53,764 nt of DNA from Pseudomonadota bacterium (GTDB taxonomy: Bacteria; Pseudomonadota; Gammaproteobacteria; Burkholderiales; Burkholderiaceae_B). Position 1 is the first letter of the stretch; each line of letters begins with the position of its first letter. The translations under genes and the position numbers were made by a program. The notes beneath the pieces were generated by a model. The model saw only the letters and a list, made by a program, of their open reading frames with translations. It did not search any database and was not told the DNA's origin. The stretch is from contig JAEXOO010000019.1 of assembly GCA_023439305.1 (NCBI GenBank), positions 1 through 53,764 on the forward strand, read 5' to 3'. This document shows, one piece after another, positions 1-8,411 of the stretch.

Positions 1-3
1 AAT

Positions 4-79
4 GCGGGAGTAGCTCAGTTGGTAGAGCGCAACCTTGCCAAGGTTGAGGTCGCGAGTTCGAGACTCGTCTCCCGCTCCA
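4..79 (+). tRNA. tRNA-Gly (anticodon GCC)
   Basis: A complete 76-nt cloverleaf: 7-bp acceptor stem GCGGGAG/CTCCCGC, D arm with AGCTCAGTTGGTAGAGC, anticodon loop TTGCCAA with GCC at 37-39, T arm GAGTTCGAGAC, and an encoded CCA at 77-79. An identical copy lies at 234-309. Confidence 0.97.
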
Positions 80-86
80 GATTCCT

Positions 87-111
87 AAGGGAAGCCTAGG
101 CTTCCCTTTTT
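87..111 (+). terminator. Hairpin with T-tract between tRNA-Gly and tRNA-Cys
   Basis: Ten-base arms AAGGGAAGCC (87-96) and GGCTTCCCTT (99-108) run into a T-run ending at 111. It may end transcription after the first tRNA, or mark a processing point in a Gly-Cys-Gly transcript. Confidence 0.6.
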
Positions 112-121
112 AATCGACCAC

Positions 122-195
122 GGCGCAATGGCAGAGTGGTTATGCAGCGGATTGCAAATCCGTCTAGGTCGGTTCGATTCCGGCTTGCGCCTCCA
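122..195 (+). tRNA. tRNA-Cys (anticodon GCA)
   Basis: A complete 74-nt tRNA: acceptor stem GGCGCAA/TTGCGCC, anticodon loop ATTGCAAAT with GCA at 154-156, T arm GGTTCGATTCC and encoded CCA at 193-195. It sits between two identical tRNA-Gly genes. Confidence 0.97.
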
Positions 196-233
196 GTAAT
201 TCTGGTTACACAAGTCGGTACAGCAGTAAACAT

Positions 234-309
234 GCGGGAGTAGCTCAGTTGGTAGAGCGCAACCTTGCCAAGGTTGAGGTCGCGAGTTCGAGACTCGTCT
301 CCCGCTCCA
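234..309 (+). tRNA. tRNA-Gly (anticodon GCC), second copy
   Basis: Identical over 76 nt to the gene at 4-79, with GCC anticodon and encoded CCA. A strong terminator follows 6 nt downstream. Confidence 0.97.
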
Positions 310-315
310 AATTCT

Positions 316-348
316 AAAAAAGCCCAAACTTCGGTTTGGGCTTTTTTT
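316..348. terminator. Bidirectional intrinsic terminator
   Basis: Perfect stem GCCCAAAC (322-329)/GTTTGGGC (334-341) with a TTCG tetraloop, flanked by an A-run on the left and seven T on the right. It can end both the tRNA transcript (+) and the luxR transcript (-), whose stop is at 389. Confidence 0.9.
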
Positions 349-388
349 CGTCCACTCAAAGCCATTCTCTCATCGAAGATATCGGATC

Positions 389-1042
389 TCAGCGATACCG
401 CGCCATCAATGCCACGCGGTTAGGTCTATCGGCCTTGTACAGAATGTTCTTTACATGGGTCTTCACGGTAGGCAGGGCCATGCTCAGTTCAAGGGCGATC
501 TGCTTGTTCGACTGCCCTGCAAGCAGCCTATGGAAGACCTCGGACTCGCGAGGCGTCAAATCAGGCAGCATAGGCTCGGGATGATCGATAGAGGCACACC
601 ATGCCGAGGAAAGCAAAGGCTGCAGCCCTCTCAAGGCCGCCAATTCCCCAAGCTGGAACTCCCCCATTGCCGGCGGACGCGACAAGCGAACGCCGCCGAT
701 GATGCGGCCTTCGGGGTCCCGCAAAAAAACCTCCATCTTGAACGACATGCCCATGGGCTGAAGAAACCCCCGCAGATAGGCTTCGCGTTGCGCCGCCGTG
801 CCGGCTCCTTGAGAACTGTTGAAGACGCTGTTGCGATGCTGCCAGAAATGGCGCGGATGGAAAGGGTCAAGATGCGCAAATCGCGGATAAACCGGTATCC
901 ACCGCGTGTCGCCGTCATCAAAACGGAAATCACACGGATCAAGATTGGCATCGGTGCGGTATAGGCAGAGTCGACCAGTAGGTATGACGGCCCGCACGGC
1001 GGAGAATATCTGCTGCCTGATCTGGCTGCTAGAAAACATCAT
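389..1042 (-). CDS. LuxR-family transcriptional regulator
   Basis: A 217-aa DNA-binding regulator. The C-terminal ~60 residues form a LuxR/GerE helix-turn-helix (LTPRESEVFHRLLAG, then NKQIALELSMALPTVKTHV). The N-terminal ~150 residues match no sensor domain I can name. No receiver phospho-acceptor pattern is evident, so it is not an obvious two-component partner. I chose the ATG at 1042 because AGGGA lies just upstream; an in-frame GTG at 1063 would add seven residues. It is divergent from the acyl-CoA ligase gene at 1217, across 174 bp, and is the natural candidate regulator of that ligase and the Bug receptor behind it. Its 3' end uses the terminator shared with the tRNA genes. Confidence 0.85.
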   Translation of the reverse strand: MMFSSSQIRQQIFSAVRAVIPTGRLCLYRTDANLDPCDFRFDDGDTRWIPVYPRFAHLDPFHPRHFWQHRNSVFNSSQGAGTAAQREAYLRGFLQPMGMSFKMEVFLRDPEGRIIGGVRLSRPPAMGEFQLGELAALRGLQPLLSSAWCASIDHPEPMLPDLTPRESEVFHRLLAGQSNKQIALELSMALPTVKTHVKNILYKADRPNRVALMARYR

Positions 1043-1216
1043 GCTGATCCCTGACGGAGCCACGCGCCCCTCATCCCTCGGGATGATACCAGCACAGCAG
1101 AACCGTCTGTAAGCTGTTCATCATCAGGGAAAACCTTCACGGCCCTCGCTGCGGCAACGCCCGAATCCCATCCAGCCCTGAAACGATCCAGCCTTCTTAC
1201 TGATCCCGTAACGACT

Positions 1217-2803
1217 ATGTCTGCACTCGAAATTCTGACCACCCGCTTTGCCCCTGCCCGACGCACCATCGCCCAAGTATTGCTGGATGGCGCGTCCCGC
1301 CATGGCCAGCAGCCATTGTTGAGCATAGATGGCCACACCTGGTCTCATGCCGACATGGCGACCCACGTGGCCCGACGCGCGGGAGCATTGGCCGCACAGG
1401 GCATCGCCCAGGGAGATCGGGTGGCGCTGCTGTGCCGCAATCGCCTGGAAATCCTCGACACTGTGCTGGCATGCGCCTGGCTAGGGGCGATCGCCGTGCC
1501 GATCAATACGGCATCCCAGGCGCCGCAGGTTCAATACTTCCTGAACAACAGCGGCGCGCGCTTGTTGTTGGCGGACACCGGCCTGGCTGACGCATTGCTC
1601 GCTGTCGATTGGACATGCACCCAAGTCCAAGACCTGTGGTGGCTGCACGCGAGCGATGGCCCCCCATCGCTGCCTGAGCTGCCCGGCTTCAGCCGGGATT
1701 GTCCGGATCTTGCTGACCCTGTCGAACCCGCCGCAAGCGGCCCTGGAACACCGTTCGCCATTCTGTACACCTCGGGCACCACCGGCCCATCCAAAGGCGT
1801 ATTAAGCCCGCAAGCCCAATGGTTCTGGTGGGGGGCCCACAGCGTCGATGCGCTGGATATCCATTCGCACGACATATTGGCCACCACCTTGCCGCTCTGT
1901 CACGTCAATGCCTTGCACACCTTCATCCAAGCCAGCCTGGCCGGTGCGCATGTGGTGTATTACCCCCGTTTCTCGGCGTCGCGATTCTGGAGCATGATGG
2001 AACAATGCGGCGCTACTCGCACCTACCTGCTGGGCGCCATGGTGCCCATGCTGCTGGCGCAACCCGAACAACCCGCTGAACGCCAACACCGCGTGCAACT
2101 GGTCTTGAGCCCGGGCACACCGGCAGACGCCGCTCGGCGGCTGGAAGCGCGCACCGGCGTGCGAGTGATCGAGGGCTATGGCTCCACCGAGACTAACTTC
2201 GCGATTGCAACGTCGTCGACCGCCCAGCCAGATGGCCGTATGGGCTGGGTGCGCCCGGGCTTCAGCGCCTGCGTCGTGGACGAGGACGACGCGCCTCTGC
2301 CGGCAGGAACTGCCGGAGAACTTGTGCTGCGGGCAGACCAGCCTTACACCTTCGCCCTGGGCTATCACGACATGCCTGAAGCCACACTGGCCGCCTGGCG
2401 CAATCTCTGGTGGCACACGGGCGACCGGGTAGTGGCCGAGCCCGACGGCGCCATACGCTTTCTCGATCGCCTCAAAGACGCCATTCGCCGTCGCGGCGAA
2501 AACATTTCATCCTACGAAGTCGAGGCAGCGCTGCTGCAGCATCCGGCCGTCGCGCAAGCCGCTGTGTTTCCGGTACCGTCCGAACTGGCCGAAGACGATG
2601 TAATGGCTGCCATCCGCCTGCGCGACGGCCTCAATGTCGGGCCCGCCGAGCTGGTCGAGTTTTGCCGCTCCCGCTTGCCCCGCTTCGCCGTCCCTCGCTA
2701 TATCGATATCGTTGCTGACTTCCCGCGCACCGCCAACGGCAAAGTCCGCAAGGTCGAGCTGCGGGAGCGCGGGGTTACCGCCACGACCTGGCGCAATGAC
2801 TGA
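1217..2803 (+). CDS. AMP-forming acyl-CoA ligase (CaiC-like)
   Basis: A 528-aa member of the ANL adenylating superfamily that should activate a carboxylic acid to its CoA thioester via an acyl-adenylate. Visible core motifs: ILYTSGTTGPSKGVL (A3 P-loop), EGYGSTE (A5), WWHTGDR (A7), FLDRLKDAIRRRGENIS (A8) and PRTANGKVRK (A10, catalytic Lys). The hinge and length resemble the crotonobetaine/carnitine-CoA ligase subgroup, but the substrate cannot be read from sequence. A Bug solute receptor follows 42 bp downstream in the same direction, suggesting uptake and activation of the same organic acid. A LuxR regulator is divergent upstream. Confidence 0.85.
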   Translation: MSALEILTTRFAPARRTIAQVLLDGASRHGQQPLLSIDGHTWSHADMATHVARRAGALAAQGIAQGDRVALLCRNRLEILDTVLACAWLGAIAVPINTASQAPQVQYFLNNSGARLLLADTGLADALLAVDWTCTQVQDLWWLHASDGPPSLPELPGFSRDCPDLADPVEPAASGPGTPFAILYTSGTTGPSKGVLSPQAQWFWWGAHSVDALDIHSHDILATTLPLCHVNALHTFIQASLAGAHVVYYPRFSASRFWSMMEQCGATRTYLLGAMVPMLLAQPEQPAERQHRVQLVLSPGTPADAARRLEARTGVRVIEGYGSTETNFAIATSSTAQPDGRMGWVRPGFSACVVDEDDAPLPAGTAGELVLRADQPYTFALGYHDMPEATLAAWRNLWWHTGDRVVAEPDGAIRFLDRLKDAIRRRGENISSYEVEAALLQHPAVAQAAVFPVPSELAEDDVMAAIRLRDGLNVGPAELVEFCRSRLPRFAVPRYIDIVADFPRTANGKVRKVELRERGVTATTWRND

Positions 2804-2845
2804 ACCCATTCCTTTTTCGTGTTTGGCCCATTCAAGGAGAATCCC

Positions 2846-3814
2846 ATGAGATCCCTGCCCCTTATTCTGACCCTGCTTTCCATCGCTTTAGCACCCTCGG
2901 CCGCCACCGCTGCCGACACCTCCTATCCCAGTCAGCCCATACGGGTGATCGTTCCCTTTGGCGCAGGCGGAGGCACCGACATCATCACCCGCATCGTGAC
3001 TGAAAAACTCGCCGACGACCTCAAGCAGCCGCTGGTCATCGAGAACCGGGCCGGCGGGAACACCATTATTGGCGCCAACGCTGTCGCCAAATCTCCCGCC
3101 AACGGCTACACCTTGCTCTCGACGCTTGACATGAGCATGACCATCTTGCCGGCGGTCTATCGCTCATTGCCATTCGATCCTGCCCAGGATTTCGAGCCTG
3201 TGTCGCTCCTGGCTCGGGTGCCCGCGCTGTTTGTCGCCAACCCCAAGGTGCCGGCCAATAACCTGAAAGAACTGATTGAGTACAGCAAGGCCCATCCCGG
3301 TCAACTGAATTACGCCTCTGCCGTACTGTACGGCCAGCTCTTGGGCGAGCAGATGAAATCACTGACCGGGATGACCTACACCTATGTCCCTTACAAATCC
3401 TCCCCCGAAGCCATGAGCGCGGTGGCCAGCGGCCATGTCGACTTCATGATGCTGGACATCGCCACCGGGCTGGGCTTCATCCGCGACGGCAAGGTCAAAG
3501 CCCTGGCCATTACGACGCCCGAACGCAGCGCGCAGCTGCCCGATGTGCCCACCGTCGCCGAACAGGGACATCCTGAACTGGGCATGAGTGTGTGGTACGC
3601 CATGTACGCCCCCCACGGAACGCCGCGCAATGTGGTCGAAACGCTCAATGCGAGCATCGGCCGAGTCCTGGCCATGCCCGATGTGCAGGACCGTTTGACT
3701 CAACTGGGCCATGATGCGGCGCCCTCCTCTCCCGAGGAGCTCGCCCGCATGATCAAGGCTGATTCCGCCAAATGGGCCAAGGCAGCCCAAGATGGCAATA
3801 TTCAGCTCGAATGA
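2846..3814 (+). CDS. Bug-family (TctC-like) periplasmic receptor
   Basis: A 322-aa extracytoplasmic binding protein of the tripartite tricarboxylate transporter type. It has an Ala-rich signal peptide ending near AATAADT, the family pattern PIRVIVPFGAGGGTDIITRI, VIENRAGGNTIIGA, and a late segment near ELGMSVWYAMYAPHGTP. The ATG at 2846 is preceded by AAGGAGA, so I preferred it to upstream in-frame starts. No TctA/TctB membrane genes lie in the window, which is common for the many orphan Bug proteins of Alcaligenaceae. It lies directly behind an acyl-CoA ligase gene and probably captures that enzyme's acid substrate. Ligand unknown. Confidence 0.9.
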   Translation: MRSLPLILTLLSIALAPSAATAADTSYPSQPIRVIVPFGAGGGTDIITRIVTEKLADDLKQPLVIENRAGGNTIIGANAVAKSPANGYTLLSTLDMSMTILPAVYRSLPFDPAQDFEPVSLLARVPALFVANPKVPANNLKELIEYSKAHPGQLNYASAVLYGQLLGEQMKSLTGMTYTYVPYKSSPEAMSAVASGHVDFMMLDIATGLGFIRDGKVKALAITTPERSAQLPDVPTVAEQGHPELGMSVWYAMYAPHGTPRNVVETLNASIGRVLAMPDVQDRLTQLGHDAAPSSPEELARMIKADSAKWAKAAQDGNIQLE

Positions 3815-3876
3815 TTCAGATAGAGGGAGAAGCGCCAACCGGCGCGGCGGCAGAGGCAGTGGCCTGCCGCCACTCG

Positions 3877-4572
3877 TCAATCCCAGTTCACGTGCTCGGC
3901 GGCGACGGGATCCAGCTGGGCCAGAATGTGCTTGCCTGCGTACTTAAGGTCCTCTTCCACGGCAAGCCGGGCTTCCGCAGGATCTGCGTTGCGAATGGCG
4001 GCGACCAGGCGCAGATGCGGATGAACGGGCAATGGCTGAAAACCGTTGGAATACACGAGTCGCAGCGACGGGCCGCAACGCAGCCACAATGAGCGGACAA
4101 GCTCTTCCAAGACGGGCATTTGCGCTGCCCGCAAGTAGCAGAAATGAAACTGCTCGTTTCCGAACAGCGCATCGCTGACCCGCCCCTCTCGCTGTGCCGA
4201 GGCGACCCGCTGATGAATAGCCTGCAACTGATCCGCCACATCCTCGCGGCCCGCAGGCATGAGGGCAGCAGCCTGGGCGGCGATGCTTTCCAGGTTGAGA
4301 CGCAAATTGATGATTTCTATATAGGTAGTCGCCGTGATGACCGGCACATAGGCGACACCGCGATCATCGAGCTGCAAGGCGCCGTCGGACACCAGGCGCT
4401 GAATGGCATCGCGCACCGGAGTGGGACTGATGCCCAGCTCTTCGGCCAGGCTGCGATAGACCAAGCGCTGCCCCGATTGGAGCCGGCCTTGGACAATAGC
4501 GCTCCGTATCTGCTGATAGGCCTGTTCAGAGAGGCTGAGCTGCCCTGCAATGGGGCTGAAGGGTAGGTTCAT
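3877..4572 (-). CDS. GntR-family regulator (FadR subgroup, FCD domain)
   Basis: A 231-aa regulator. Residues ~15-75 form a winged helix (YQQIRSAIVQGRLQSGQRL, then ELGISPTPVRDAIQRL); the rest is an all-helical FCD ligand domain (GNEQFHFCYLRAA, HPHLRLVAAI). It is the last gene of a minus-strand group (ThDP enzyme, SDR, Bug receptor, GntR), about 100 bp behind the Bug gene. It is the best candidate to bind the 31-bp palindrome in front of the ThDP gene. I chose the ATG at 4572 over an adjacent TTG. The ligand is probably an organic acid related to the pathway, which is inference. Confidence 0.88.
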   Translation of the reverse strand: MNLPFSPIAGQLSLSEQAYQQIRSAIVQGRLQSGQRLVYRSLAEELGISPTPVRDAIQRLVSDGALQLDDRGVAYVPVITATTYIEIINLRLNLESIAAQAAALMPAGREDVADQLQAIHQRVASAQREGRVSDALFGNEQFHFCYLRAAQMPVLEELVRSLWLRCGPSLRLVYSNGFQPLPVHPHLRLVAAIRNADPAEARLAVEEDLKYAGKHILAQLDPVAAEHVNWD

Positions 4573-4678
4573 CAAAATACCCGTATGGGCGCGCTTGAGT
4601 CAGTCGAGCCTATAAAAACACGCACCCCTGGCAATGGCCAGAGGTACATTGTTTCCATGAGGGCTCGACTCGAAAGGC

Positions 4679-5632
4679 TTAATTCGAAATACGCGGGATA
4701 TTGGCCGCCTTGATGGCCGCGCCCATCGAGACATAGCCGGATTTTAACACATCCCTATATTGCTCTCCGCTCAGTCCCTTGGGATCGATGCCGATATTCG
4801 TGAAGCGTGCGGCAACCTCCGGACGCTGCACCGAATCCAGGCAGGCCGACTCCAGACGTTTTACCGCCGCAGCCGGCGCCCCCTTGCGTACGCCCAATCC
4901 GATCCACGAGTCCACCTCGACGGGATAGCCCGCATCCTTCAGCGTAGGAACATCCGGGGCCGTCGGCCAGCGCATGGGACTGGCCGACGCCAGCATCCGC
5001 ATTTCGCCGCTGGCGACGTGGGGCAATATATCAGAAGGATTCTGCACCATCGCCTCGATGTGACCGCCCAGCAGCGCAGTCCGGACCTCTGCGCCCGAAT
5101 TGTAGGGAATCTGCACGAACTTGGCGCCCGTGACTCTGCCCAATTCCAGCAAGGCAATTAAATTAGGCGTAGATGCCCCGCCAAACGAAATGCCTTTATC
5201 ATTCTTGGCGGCCGCGACCAGCTCTGCGATGGTCTTGTGCGGTGAATCGGACCGGACGGCGACCCCATATAGATAACGGCCGAAACCGCAAACCCACTCG
5301 AAATCATCCATGGTGTAGCTGACATTCATCAGGTGAGGGGAAATAGCCTGGGTGGCATAGGTGACAACGCCCAGCCGATGAGGGTCCGGCGCTTGCTTGG
5401 CCAGCCACGATACGGCCATCGTACCCAAGGCACCGGCACGATTTTCCACCGCAATGGATTTGCCCAGCTCCGCTTCCATGGCACTGGCGATGATGCGCGA
5501 TGCGACATCCGTATTAGACCCCGGACCATAGTTGACCGTCATGGTCATGTCCTTTTCAGGGAACTGGGCCCAAGCAACGCCAGGCACCGTGAGCAGAACA
5601 ACCACGCTCATTTTCAACAACGTGCATTTCAT
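4679..5632 (-). CDS. Bug-family (TctC-like) periplasmic receptor
   Basis: A 317-aa solute receptor with a signal peptide cut near GVAWAQF and Bug-family features (MTVNYGPGSNTDVASRI, VENRAGALGTMA, IPYNSGAEVRTALLGG). The usual PFPPGG loop is replaced by NYGPGS, so it is a diverged member. The start has a near-perfect Shine-Dalgarno AAAGGAGATGAGAC. It lies 36 bp behind the SDR gene in the same operon as a ThDP enzyme and should deliver the substrate of that pathway. No cognate permease is in the window. Confidence 0.88.
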   Translation of the reverse strand: MKCTLLKMSVVVLLTVPGVAWAQFPEKDMTMTVNYGPGSNTDVASRIIASAMEAELGKSIAVENRAGALGTMAVSWLAKQAPDPHRLGVVTYATQAISPHLMNVSYTMDDFEWVCGFGRYLYGVAVRSDSPHKTIAELVAAAKNDKGISFGGASTPNLIALLELGRVTGAKFVQIPYNSGAEVRTALLGGHIEAMVQNPSDILPHVASGEMRMLASASPMRWPTAPDVPTLKDAGYPVEVDSWIGLGVRKGAPAAAVKRLESACLDSVQRPEVAARFTNIGIDPKGLSGEQYRDVLKSGYVSMGAAIKAANIPRISN

Positions 5633-5668
5633 GTCTCATCTCCTTTGGGTATTGCTTTGACGTGGAAA

Positions 5669-6421
5669 TCAGTTCATATAAACCCCGCCATTCACATCCA
5701 GGCAGCTACCGGTGATATACGACGCTCCCGGCGATACAAGGAATTCAATGGCAGTTGCAATCTCATCGGCCGAGGCGAAGCGACGGGCAGGGACGGCGGC
5801 CCTGGCCTGTGCCAGCAACGCTTGATTGGTCGCAAGCGTCATGGCTGTATCCACTCTGCCCGGCGCCACACAATTGATGGTGACGCCCCGATCCGCATAA
5901 ATGCCCGCCAGCGCGCGGCTGACACCGATCAGCCCGGCTTTGGATGCATGGTATTCAAGACCCGCCGGGGGCACATGCATGCGCCCGGCGCGCGAAGCGA
6001 CATTGACAACACGCCCGAACCCCGCCTGCGCCATGTCGGGTACCAACTCCCGGCACAACACGATGGGCGCCACCAGATTGACGCGATGCACATGCTCCCA
6101 TGCCGCCACATCAAGAGCCTCGAGAGGAATCGGCCCCCCATCCTGCTTGAGCGTCATCCCGCCGCAATTAACAAGAATGGCGCATCCCTGAAGCGCATCC
6201 CGCGCATGACGGGCAAGCCTTGTCAGATCTGCCTCAAGGGCCAGGTCAGCCGTTTCGGCCCAGACAGCGGCCCCCTTCGCCGACAGATCCCGCGCCACAT
6301 CAAGGACCCGTTCGTCCCGGTCAGTCAGATAAAGCGCATGGCCAGTGAGCGCCAGGCGCTCAGCCAGCGCCAGCCCTATGCCGCCAGCGGCCCCTGTGAT
6401 CAAGGCGGTGAGCGGCTTCAT
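5669..6421 (-). CDS. SDR-family oxidoreductase
   Basis: A 250-aa classical short-chain dehydrogenase/reductase. It has the NAD(P)-binding GAAGGIG near residue 11, an NCGG motif in place of NNAG, and catalytic Ser (NVASRAG), Tyr and Lys (EYHASKAG). An Asp after beta-2 (LTDRDE) suggests NAD(H) preference. It starts inside the stop of the ThDP gene (ATGA overlap at 6418-6421), so the two are translationally coupled. It may reduce or oxidise the hydroxyketone or aldehyde made by the ThDP enzyme. Substrate unknown. Confidence 0.88.
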   Translation of the reverse strand: MKPLTALITGAAGGIGLALAERLALTGHALYLTDRDERVLDVARDLSAKGAAVWAETADLALEADLTRLARHARDALQGCAILVNCGGMTLKQDGGPIPLEALDVAAWEHVHRVNLVAPIVLCRELVPDMAQAGFGRVVNVASRAGRMHVPPAGLEYHASKAGLIGVSRALAGIYADRGVTINCVAPGRVDTAMTLATNQALLAQARAAVPARRFASADEIATAIEFLVSPGASYITGSCLDVNGGVYMN

Positions 6422-8202
6422 ACGTGGTGCTCCAGGTCAGCGTAATGAGTAAAGGGAGGAAAAGCGTTAGGATCACAGCGGATCTCGATCAAGGTCGTCA
6501 CGGCATTGGCTTTGGCCCGATGCAGCGCGTCCGCAATCCGAGCGGGATCCGACACAGAAATGGCCTCACAGCCAGCCCCGCGAGCGATGGCGCAATGATC
6601 GACCTCGGTGAAATTGACAGCGCTGTTATGCATGCCGAACCTCGCATTATCCGAATGCTTGGAAAAGCCCAGGATGCTGTTGTTCAGCACGATAAACACT
6701 ACCTTCACATTCATGCGGCGCGCTGTTTCCAGCTCGGACCAGACATGGCCGAACCCCCCGTCGCCCGACACACAATAAACCGTGCTGTCTGGCGACGCCA
6801 CTCTGGCGCCCAGCGCCATGGGCAGCCCCCAACCCAGCCCCGCCATGCCGCGCGGCGTCAGGAATCGCTGCCCCGCGCGTTGAGCCGTCAAGTAGTTGAC
6901 TGTCCAGAAGGATGAATAGCTGGCATCCGCGACGACGATATCCTGATCGCCCAGGATAGCGTCCAGCTCCTTCATGAGTCGCTCGGGACGAATAGGTGAA
7001 GCGCCGGACTCCAGCACGCCCGCCGCTTCTTCGCGGTATTTATTCTTGCCCTGCAAAATAGCGCGTTCGAGCTGAGAGCGTTCGCGCCGGCGCATGTCCA
7101 AGTCCTGCTCGCTCAAGGCATCGGCCAGCGCATCCAGGGTTTCGCGGGCATCGCCCTGTAAGCGGTACGCCTCATAGTTGCGGCCTATCTCCTGACTATC
7201 AATGTCAATGTGGATATAGCTGGCCGAGGGAGGGTACAAGGTGTAGGAATCGGTGCCGTTCTGATTGCTGCGGTTACCCACCAGAACGATAAGGTCAGCC
7301 TCGGTAATCAATGCACGCATGTATCGAGTCGGGCTGTTGCGTCCCATGGCAGCGCCCACCACCCCTATGGTCAACGGATGCAGGTCGGAAACAGCGCCTT
7401 TGCCCATCATGGTGGTCGCCACCGGCAAGTGAGCCTCCTCCTGCACGCGGGCCAGCGCGGCGGCAGCGCCCGACAGATGCACGCCGCCTCCCGCAATCAA
7501 CACGGGCCGCTTCGCTTCGGCGATACGGCGCGCCGCCTCCTGCAGGCGCCGACGAGGCGGCACGACTCTGTCCAGGGGAAAACGGCCCAGGTTTTCATGG
7601 CGAATCAGGGTCGGCCCGGGTTCCAGCAACATGTCGGCGGGCAGCATCAAGGCGACCGGTCCAGGCCGGCCCGATGCGGCAATCGTGAATGCCATGTCGA
7701 CATACTCTTCCACGCGAGAGGCCAGATTCACGACCCGCGCCCATTTTGTGCAGCCTGCAAACAGCGACAGATGATCGTATTCCTGGAATGCGTTCTTGTC
7801 GGTGAATTCACGATTGACGTCCTGGATAAGAGCGACCATAGGTGTCGAGGCCTTCATGGCTTCCGTCATCGCTGCCACCAGCAATGTGGCCGCCGGGCCG
7901 TTCTGCGCGGCCAGCACGCAGACCCGTCCGGATATTCGCGAAAAGCCATCCCCCATGTAACCGCCCGCATTCTCGGTGCGATAACCGACCTGAACAATGC
8001 CCAACTCTTCGCAGGTCAGCATCAGGAGATTGGGAATCCCCTGACCGAACACGTGCGTCACACCGTGACGTATCAGTGTCCGGGTAATGGCGTGAGCAGC
8101 GGTATGCTGGCCCGCCAGCGTGAAGCCCGGCGCCCTGAGCGGGCTGGGTTTATCGGACGAGCCTGTCGTAGAGCCCGCTTGAGACGATTGCAAGGTATCC
8201 AT
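6418..8202 (-). CDS. ThDP-dependent enzyme of the acetolactate synthase/decarboxylase family
   Basis: A 594-aa enzyme with the three ThDP-family domains: N-terminal PYR domain with the activating glutamate (YRTENAGGYMGDG, Glu ~77), a central domain (RPVLIAGGGVHLSGA), and a C-terminal PP domain with GDGGFGHVW followed after a typical spacer by VLNNS, the Mg/ThDP motif. It could be a carboligase, 2-oxoacid decarboxylase or C-C hydrolase; sequence alone does not decide. The start at 8202 has GAGAAGG just upstream. Upstream in-frame ATGs at 8229 and 8253 lie in a palindromic operator and lack ribosome sites. First gene of the ThDP-SDR-Bug-GntR operon. A second, independent ThDP/SDR/Bug operon begins at 49017. 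Confidence 0.85.
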   Translation of the reverse strand: MDTLQSSQAGSTTGSSDKPSPLRAPGFTLAGQHTAAHAITRTLIRHGVTHVFGQGIPNLLMLTCEELGIVQVGYRTENAGGYMGDGFSRISGRVCVLAAQNGPAATLLVAAMTEAMKASTPMVALIQDVNREFTDKNAFQEYDHLSLFAGCTKWARVVNLASRVEEYVDMAFTIAASGRPGPVALMLPADMLLEPGPTLIRHENLGRFPLDRVVPPRRRLQEAARRIAEAKRPVLIAGGGVHLSGAAAALARVQEEAHLPVATTMMGKGAVSDLHPLTIGVVGAAMGRNSPTRYMRALITEADLIVLVGNRSNQNGTDSYTLYPPSASYIHIDIDSQEIGRNYEAYRLQGDARETLDALADALSEQDLDMRRRERSQLERAILQGKNKYREEAAGVLESGASPIRPERLMKELDAILGDQDIVVADASYSSFWTVNYLTAQRAGQRFLTPRGMAGLGWGLPMALGARVASPDSTVYCVSGDGGFGHVWSELETARRMNVKVVFIVLNNSILGFSKHSDNARFGMHNSAVNFTEVDHCAIARGAGCEAISVSDPARIADALHRAKANAVTTLIEIRCDPNAFPPFTHYADLEHHV

Positions 8203-8228
8203 AATGCCTTCTCTCAGGGTGATATTCA

Positions 8229-8259
8229 TGATGTTTGATGCATGATGTATCAAACATCA
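8229..8259. promoter_or_regulatory. 31-bp near-perfect palindrome, candidate GntR operator
   Basis: Two 15-bp arms around a central G at 8244, with a single mismatched pair (G8240/T8248). The outer 11 bp of each arm (TGATGTTTGAT and ATCAAACATCA) pair perfectly. It lies 27 bp upstream of the ThDP gene start, where promoter and operator elements belong. Binding by the GntR protein encoded in the same operon is inference. Confidence 0.7.
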
Positions 8260-8370
8260 ATTTAGAAAAACTAGTAACTTCCACACTAGACATGGAAAAT
8301 ATTCCCTGGCAGCGCCAAGCTGGAAGGCAGCTGATTACTTTCACTGCGCTGCAGCGCTTACACTGTCAAG

Positions 8371-8411
8371 TTGTTCTCCATTTATTGCCGTTCTTACAAT
8401 CGCCCTTACTG
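8371..8411 (+). promoter_or_regulatory. Promoter giving a leaderless dbpA mRNA (predicted)
   Basis: TTGTTC at 8371-8376, an 18-bp spacer, and TACAAT at 8395-8400. A start near A8408 would leave about 3 nt before the GTG start codon at 8411. No Shine-Dalgarno is present in front of that codon. Confidence 0.5.

Noticed and set aside
8203..8253. Longer N-terminus of the first ThDP enzyme (ATG at 8253 or 8229)
   Set aside because: Both codons lie in the palindromic operator and lack Shine-Dalgarno sites; the ATG at 8202 has GAGAAGG.
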